DNA of 64,000 bases. Origin: Alnus glutinosa. Lineage: Eukaryota > Streptophyta > Magnoliopsida > Fagales > Betulaceae. Below, in pieces: positions 58,726-64,000 of this stretch. The notes under the pieces were generated by a model, which saw only the letters and a list, made by a program, of their open reading frames with translations, was not told the origin of the DNA and ran no database searches. Within the stretch, counting starts at the first letter, position 1, and each line of letters begins with the position of its first letter. A program made the position numbers and the translations under genes. The stretch is from contig NC_084892.1 in NCBI RefSeq assembly GCF_958979055.1, forward strand, positions 5,349,501-5,413,500. Reading direction: 5' to 3'.

Positions 58726-61700
58726 TTGTGCTCAGCTGGAACTGCCGCGGGCTTGGGAACCCCCGGGCAGTTCGATCCCTTTGCTATTTGGTGAAGGAAA
58801 AGCGCCCGGATTTGGTCTTCCTTATGGAAACCAAATTAAATAAGAAACGAGCTGAGTCTATTCGTTGTAAACTTGGCTTTGATCAGTGTTTTGTTGTGGA
58901 GTGTATTGGTAAAAGTGGTGGCTTGATGCTTCTGTGGAGAAATCAAAATGGGGTAGAAATACAAAACTATAGCCAGGGTCATATCAATGCAGTGGTCCGT
59001 TGTAATCAAGATGATTCTCCATGGAAATTAACAGGATTTTATGGAAATCCAGACACAGCCAGAAGGAATGAATCATGGGCCCTGCTCCGGCACCTCTCAA
59101 CTCTGCAACCAGACCCGTGGATGTGTATAGGGGATTTTAATGAAATAACATCAGCTTCAGAGAAGTCGAGTCGAACTCTCAGGCCTTCATCTCAAATGGC
59201 TGAATTTAGGAGAGCGTTGGAAGATAGCAAGCTGTCAGAATTGGGTTTTGTTGGCCCAAAATTCACGTGGTGGAATGGAAGACAGGAACCGGACACAACG
59301 CGGGAACGCCTGGATAGGGCGGTTGCAAACCAAGGGTGGTGATCTGTTTATAATATGATACAAGTGGAGGTCTTGGCCCGTTTTAACTCTGATCACCATC
59401 CAATCCAAGTTAACTTCTCTAAGTCTGGGGAGAAGATTTGGAAAAAGAGAAAAAATTTCCATTACGAAGCTGGATGGGCAAAAATAAAGGAGCATGGGAG
59501 ACTGATTAAGCAAGTTTGGAGGCCAAAAAAGGAGCGTGATTGCCCGTGGAAGACTGTCCAATCTAATCTGTATGGGTGCAGGAAAACACTAAAGAAATGG
59601 GTCCAAAAACAGAAAAGCTCCGTGGAACAAGTTATCCAGGAAAAGGAGAGAGAGTTACAGAGTATCCAAATGGCTGAGCCTCGGAACCAAGTGGAAGCCG
59701 AATCCAAAGTTCAGGAGGATTTACACAGTCTTCTTGAACAAGAGGATTTAAAGTGGAGGCAAAGGGCTAAGGTAAATTGGTTGCAGTTTGGAGATCGTAA
59801 TACAAAATTCTTCCATGCATGTGCCACCCAGAGGAAGCAACGGGCTACTATTCAGAAAATTCAAAATATGGAGGGATTGGAGTGTACAACTCAGGAACAA
59901 ATTGAGTCAGCATTTGTTTCCTATTATTCGGATCTTTTCATGGCAGGAAGAGAAGAGGATATGGAAGACTGTCTGAATGCTCTTGAGAGGAGAGTGACTG
60001 AGGAGATGAATAAAAAACTATTGGCAGAGTTGTCTGTGGAGGAAATTTCTGCTGCGATGCACGACATGCCAGCCATGAAGGCCCCAGGTCCGGATGGCTT
60101 CTCAGCCTGTTTCTACCAATCCAACTGGGCCATAATTCACAATGAGGTATGCTCTGCTGTAAATCATTTTTTCCAAACGGGTGTGCTGGACAGAGGAATA
60201 AATACAACTCATATTGCACTTATTCCTAAGGTGCATAGCCCGGTGCATGTCTCTGAATTTAGACCAATAAGTTTATGTAATGTCATTTACAAATTGGTTT
60301 CAAAGGTTTTGGCCAATCGTCTTAAAGCAGTCTTGCCCCATATTATATCTTCTGCACAGAGTGCTTTTATACCTGGCAGGTTAATTTCTGATAATGTAAT
60401 TGTGGCTTTTGAAACAATGCACACAATGCAGCAAAGAATGTGGAGCCGGGTGGGGTATATGGGGGTAAAGCTTGATATGAGTAAAGCGTATGATAGGGTT
60501 GAATGGAGATATCTAAGAGCTGCGATGCTAAGATTGGGATTTGATGTACGTTGGGTTGATTTAGTGATGAAGTGTGTAACCTCTGTCCGGTATGCAATTT
60601 TGGTAAATGGAAGCCCGGTTGGGAATATTCAGTCGTCAAGAGGAATCAGACAAGGGGACCCAATCTCCCCATATTTATTTCTTATATGTGCAGAAGGTCT
60701 TAGTGCACTACTTGGGAGAGCTGAGCAGAGATGACATATTTCAGGGGTTCCAACCTCTCCGAAGGGACCGAGAATTAGTCATCTGTTTTTTGCTGATGAC
60801 AGCATTCTGTTTTGTAAATCTAACGCTGTTGAATGGAGGAGGTTGATGCGAATTCTGGGCAGATATGAACAAGCCTCAGGTCAGAAACTAAATGTGCAGA
60901 AGACCTCAGTGTTTTTCAGTCGAAATACAAGTTGGGAAAGAAGGCAGGAGATCTTACAATTATCAGGGCTAACAGAAACACTCTGCATTGACGCATATCT
61001 TGGCCTTCCTACTTTTGTGGGTAAATCAAGGGCACAAGCTTTCCAATACATAAAGGAGCAGGTGAATAATAAATTATCAAATTGGAAAGTGCAGTTCCTA
61101 TCACAGGCAGGGAAGGAGGTGTTAGTTAAAGCCGTGGTTCAGGCTATTCCCACTTACTGCATGAGTGTCTTCCAGTTACCTGTTTCTTTATGTAAGGAGC
61201 TCAATGCATTGATGCAAAATTTTTGGTGGAATCATCTGTCGAAGTCTTCTAAAATCCACTGGATGAGCTGGGAAAGAATGAGTAAATCAAAGGTGGCAGG
61301 AGGACTTGGGTTTAGGGATTTGGTCCTTTTCAACAAGGCCATGTTAGCAAAGCAAGGATGGAGAATTCTACAAAATCCGGATTCACTTATTTCCCGGATC
61401 TTACAGGCCAAATACCATCCTTCCTCCACTTTTATGGAAGCTAAAATTGGGCCACGCGCATCTTTTGTATGGAGGAGCATCTGCAATGCCAGGGAATTAT
61501 TGGAGCAGGGTTTGTTGTGGAGGGTGGGTGATGGTCGATCAATAAGCATATGGAAATCTCGGTGGCTGCCAACTCCAACTCTCCACATTGTCCAATCCTT
61601 TCCTAGGATTCTTGATTCGAATGCTCTAGTGGGGGAGATTATTGATCAAGATCGTGGTGTGTGGAAAGAAGATCTCATTAGGGAAGTGTTTATGCAGGAG

Positions 61701-62852
61701 GAGGCAGATGTCATATTGAATATTCCACTAAGTCCTAATCTTCCCCAGGACAGACTGATATGGAAGGACACAAAAGATGGCAAATTCACAGTTAGGAGTG
61801 CATATCACTTGGGATACAGTTTGCATGACATGGATAGAGGACAAAGTTCTTCAGGGAAAAGTGACCAAGGGATGTGGAAGTTTCTATGGAGCCTCAGAGT
61901 CCCAAATCAGGTGAAAGTGTTTATATGGCGGGCTATCCATGATATATTGCCAACTCGGGTAAACCTGGTGCGCAGGAAAGTGATTGAGGATGACTTGTGC
62001 CCAATGTGTAAAACGGAGAGGGAAACTGTTATCCATGTTATGTGGACTTGTCCGGCGGAGCAGGATGTCTGGGGAGGATCACTGTCAAATTTTCAGAAGT
62101 GTGGGACTAACTATAGCTCCTTCCTAACTCTGTTTGAAGAATTTTAGGTGCGTTTCAAAAAAGAAACTATGGAATTGATGGTGATAACGGCTAGAAGGTT
62201 GTGGTTGAGAAGAAACTCTTTTATTTTTGAAGGAGTCTTTTCTTCCCCATCTGACATACTTGCAGGAGCAAAAGTGTCTCTAGAGGAATTTATGCGGTGC
62301 TCAAATCCAGATCAGTCTACATCTGAGTCACATACGGAGCATACAGTGGGGTTTCAACAAGCTTGGAAGCCCCCTCCACATGATCATATAAAAGTCAATT
62401 GGGATGCAGCCATCAGTAAACAAAATAACTCTATTGGGCTTGGTATGGTTGCAAGAGATAGCAAGGGGGATTTTATGGGGGCACGTTGCATGGTATTTCT
62501 TCAGAGAACGGAAGCATGTATGGCTGAAGCTTTGGCAGCAATCTGGGCAGTCAAGTTTTGCAAAGAGGTTGGCTTCTTTGAGGTGATATTGGAAGGAGAT
62601 GCAGCACAGGTAGTGAATGACATAAATTCACCTCTTCCTCATCTAGCTAAAACTGGTCATATCACAGAAAGCATAGTACAAGAGCTTCAAGGTTTTAGAT
62701 CTGCCAAATTTGTTCACGTGAAAAGGGAGTGTAATAATGTAGCTCATACTTTGGCTAGATTGGCAGTGGAGCAAAATCTCTCAGATGTCTGGCTAGAGGA
62801 ACCTCCGAACTGTATTGCAGATCTTATTGTTAGGGAACGTTTGTGTCTCTAG
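58722..62852 (+). pseudogene. LINE ORF2: endonuclease, reverse transcriptase and RNase H with three in-frame stops
   Basis: One frame of 1377 codons, broken only by TGA 59340-59342, TGA 60732-60734 and TAG 62145-62147. No frameshift is present. Domains in order: APE-type endonuclease (MIVLSWNCRGLGN, FLMETKL, GDFNEI, and SDHHPI after the first stop); reverse transcriptase (PGPDGFSACFYQ, AFIPGRLISDN, LDMSKAYDRVEW, GIRQGDPISPYLF, and FADD at 60789-60800, after the second stop); a zf-RVT zinc-binding region (FLWSLRVPNQVKVFIWRAIH, CPMCKTERETVIHVMWTC); and, after the third stop, a plant-type RNase H (VNWDAAIS, AEALAA, EGDAAQVV). The stops fall between or within domains, so no full product is made. 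The RNase H tail is a hallmark of plant L1 lineages. Confidence 0.93.
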
Positions 62853-62921
62853 ATTTCCTTACTGGGGATCATTTTTGTTATCAATTAATAAGAAGCAGAT
62901 TTTCTCGTTCAAAAAAAAAAA

Positions 62922-64000
62922 AAAAATTGTGTCTTAAAGTGGCAAAACATCGTATCTCAATCTAATTTGTCCTTATTTGCACAATAATACAGATAAAATG
63001 ATAAATGTCATTAAAGGGGGACCAAACAATACATGAAAATCAAGACCGTACTCTCTAGGTTGGGCCGGTTTTGCTTGGGCTAGTACCAAAACCAAAACCC
63101 AAATTTCTATTTGAACCGATCGATCTAGTCCACATTCTTTAACTGTGTGATTTCTGTTTTTAACCAAGAAAAAGTCTATTTAACATACTGGTACAATTTA
63201 TATATGATTAAAATGATGTAACAGTAAAAATTAATTATTAATTTTTTTTTTAATTTTTTTCTTACGTAAACTCTTGTCGATCTAAAAGTTGATTTTTAAT
63301 GTCACGTCATTCTAATTATATGACAGTCGTATAATAGTCTATTAAATATTATTGCTCATTAGTGAAACCATGACACTGGCCTCAACAATCGGAAAAACAT
63401 TCTATATTTTATTAAATTTTGTCTTATTGCATTTAGTGGAGTAAATGATATCACGTTATTTAAAAAAAAAATGACACAATAAATATTCACTATATAACAA
63501 CGTATATAACATTAACCGTAAGAAAATAAAATTTGAACCACAAAACAACCGCCGCCCCTCTTAAGTCATTTCCTTTCCATCACATTCCAAAAAAAAAAGA
63601 AAAAAAGGAAGGGTCATTCACTTTCCATAGTCTGTTGGCTTGTTTGGTAGAGAGTTTTGTTGTAAATTTTTTGTTTGAATAATAATAAGAAATGATTTAT
63701 GTGATATAAAGGTCAAAATATACTTTAATTTTTTGTGAGAAAAGTAAAGAAAGTTGTTTAGCAATAAGGGAGAAAAAAGAAGAAGATTTTTCGAAGAAAT
63801 AAAAAAATATTATAAAAAAGTGGGGGCTGGTGGGGTGGGGAGGAGTGTGTTGCCAAACACACACCAATAGCCATCTTAGAGTCTTCACTGTTGTTCTTTT
63901 GAAGTTATGATTGCATAGCTTCTACGTGACACATATATGATCGGTCATTGTAAATTGCTTAATTATTTTGAATATTTTATTCAAGTTTTTTTAATTGTTC
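62922..64000. repeat. Cluster blocks Z, TTGG-MITE and W, copy 5 (right edge)
   Basis: The continuation of the duplicated block after the LINE, almost identical to 30,862-31,960: block Z (about 62942-63640), TTGG-MITE (about 63641-63868, with a small deletion at its left end) and the start of W. By analogy with the other units, a further NLR promoter or gene could lie beyond the window. Confidence 0.75.

Larger units (their letters stand above)
56959..62921 (+). mobile_element. L1-like LINE retrotransposon, nearly full length, 8-bp TSD
   Basis: The insertion splits a Z-block boundary. The left flank ends GGTCAAAAATTG (56947-56958); the element ends in an A tail (62911-62921), followed by AAAAATTG then TGTCTTAAAGTGG. 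The undivided sequence is present at 30,850 and, diverged, at 48,366. The duplication AAAAATTG merges with the A tail, so its exact length is uncertain. Order: very short leader (51 nt), ORF1 (57010-58725), ORF2 (58722-62852), 3' UTR of about 60 nt, A tail. The T-rich nick site fits an L1-type endonuclease. The short leader suggests slight 5' truncation. Confidence 0.93.

Overview
This is a stretch of plant nuclear DNA, most likely from a dicot tree or shrub. The evidence is a TFIIB gene with plant-type introns, a plant-specific POLLENLESS3/TDM1-like gene, CC-type NLR resistance genes, a plant L1-like LINE with a terminal RNase H, and AT-rich spacers packed with MITEs. The sequence alone does not fix the species. 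Gene models below come from reading splice sites and frames by eye; no database search was possible.

Left part (1-20,400). The first 9 kb is gene-poor and repeat-rich: a very long hairpin (764-1590), a widely spaced inverted pair (1991-3464), several small DNA transposons (two with clear target-site duplications or terminal inverted repeats, at 5924-6103 and 8347-8965) and a long TTA microsatellite. Two ordinary single-copy genes follow and converge on each other. One is a five-exon POLLENLESS3/TDM1-like TPR gene on + (9484-13648, 798 aa). The other is a complete seven-exon TFIIB gene on - (15201-20390, 311 aa) with a 25-nt micro-exon and a tRNA-derived SINE in its second intron.

Right part (21,000-64,000). 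This is a tandemly duplicated NLR cluster. Three paralogous CC-NB-ARC-LRR (RGA-like) genes lie on +: NLR1 at 25,426 (broken by a 1-nt deletion), NLR2 at 36,569 (intact, 845 aa) and NLR3 at 51,521 (intact; spliced model 867 aa). The spacers are built from the same few repeat blocks in varying order: a GC-richer block at about 21.0, 32.3 and 46.4 kb, a following AT-rich block, a foldback MITE, a 'Z' block, a TTGG-type MITE, then a 'W' block that leads into each NLR promoter. The 3' flank of NLR3 is nearly identical to that of NLR1, while its 5' flank matches NLR2. The coding sequence is mosaic in the same way, pointing to unequal exchange or gene conversion.

Younger insertions interrupt these duplicated blocks, and the uninterrupted paralogous copies act as empty-site controls. 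They include a 788-bp GC-rich TTA-flanked element (33,169-33,956), a Tourist-like MITE (49,342-49,637), an LTR-like fragment (44,091-45,673) and a 5.96-kb L1-like LINE (56,959-62,921). The LINE has ORF1 and ORF2 overlapping by ATGA and three in-frame stops in ORF2.

I found no sign of a novel enzymatic system. The most unusual items are the long hairpin, the mosaic NLR cluster with its 3'-UTR intron arrangement, the GC-rich TIR element and the ORF1/ORF2 overlap of the LINE.
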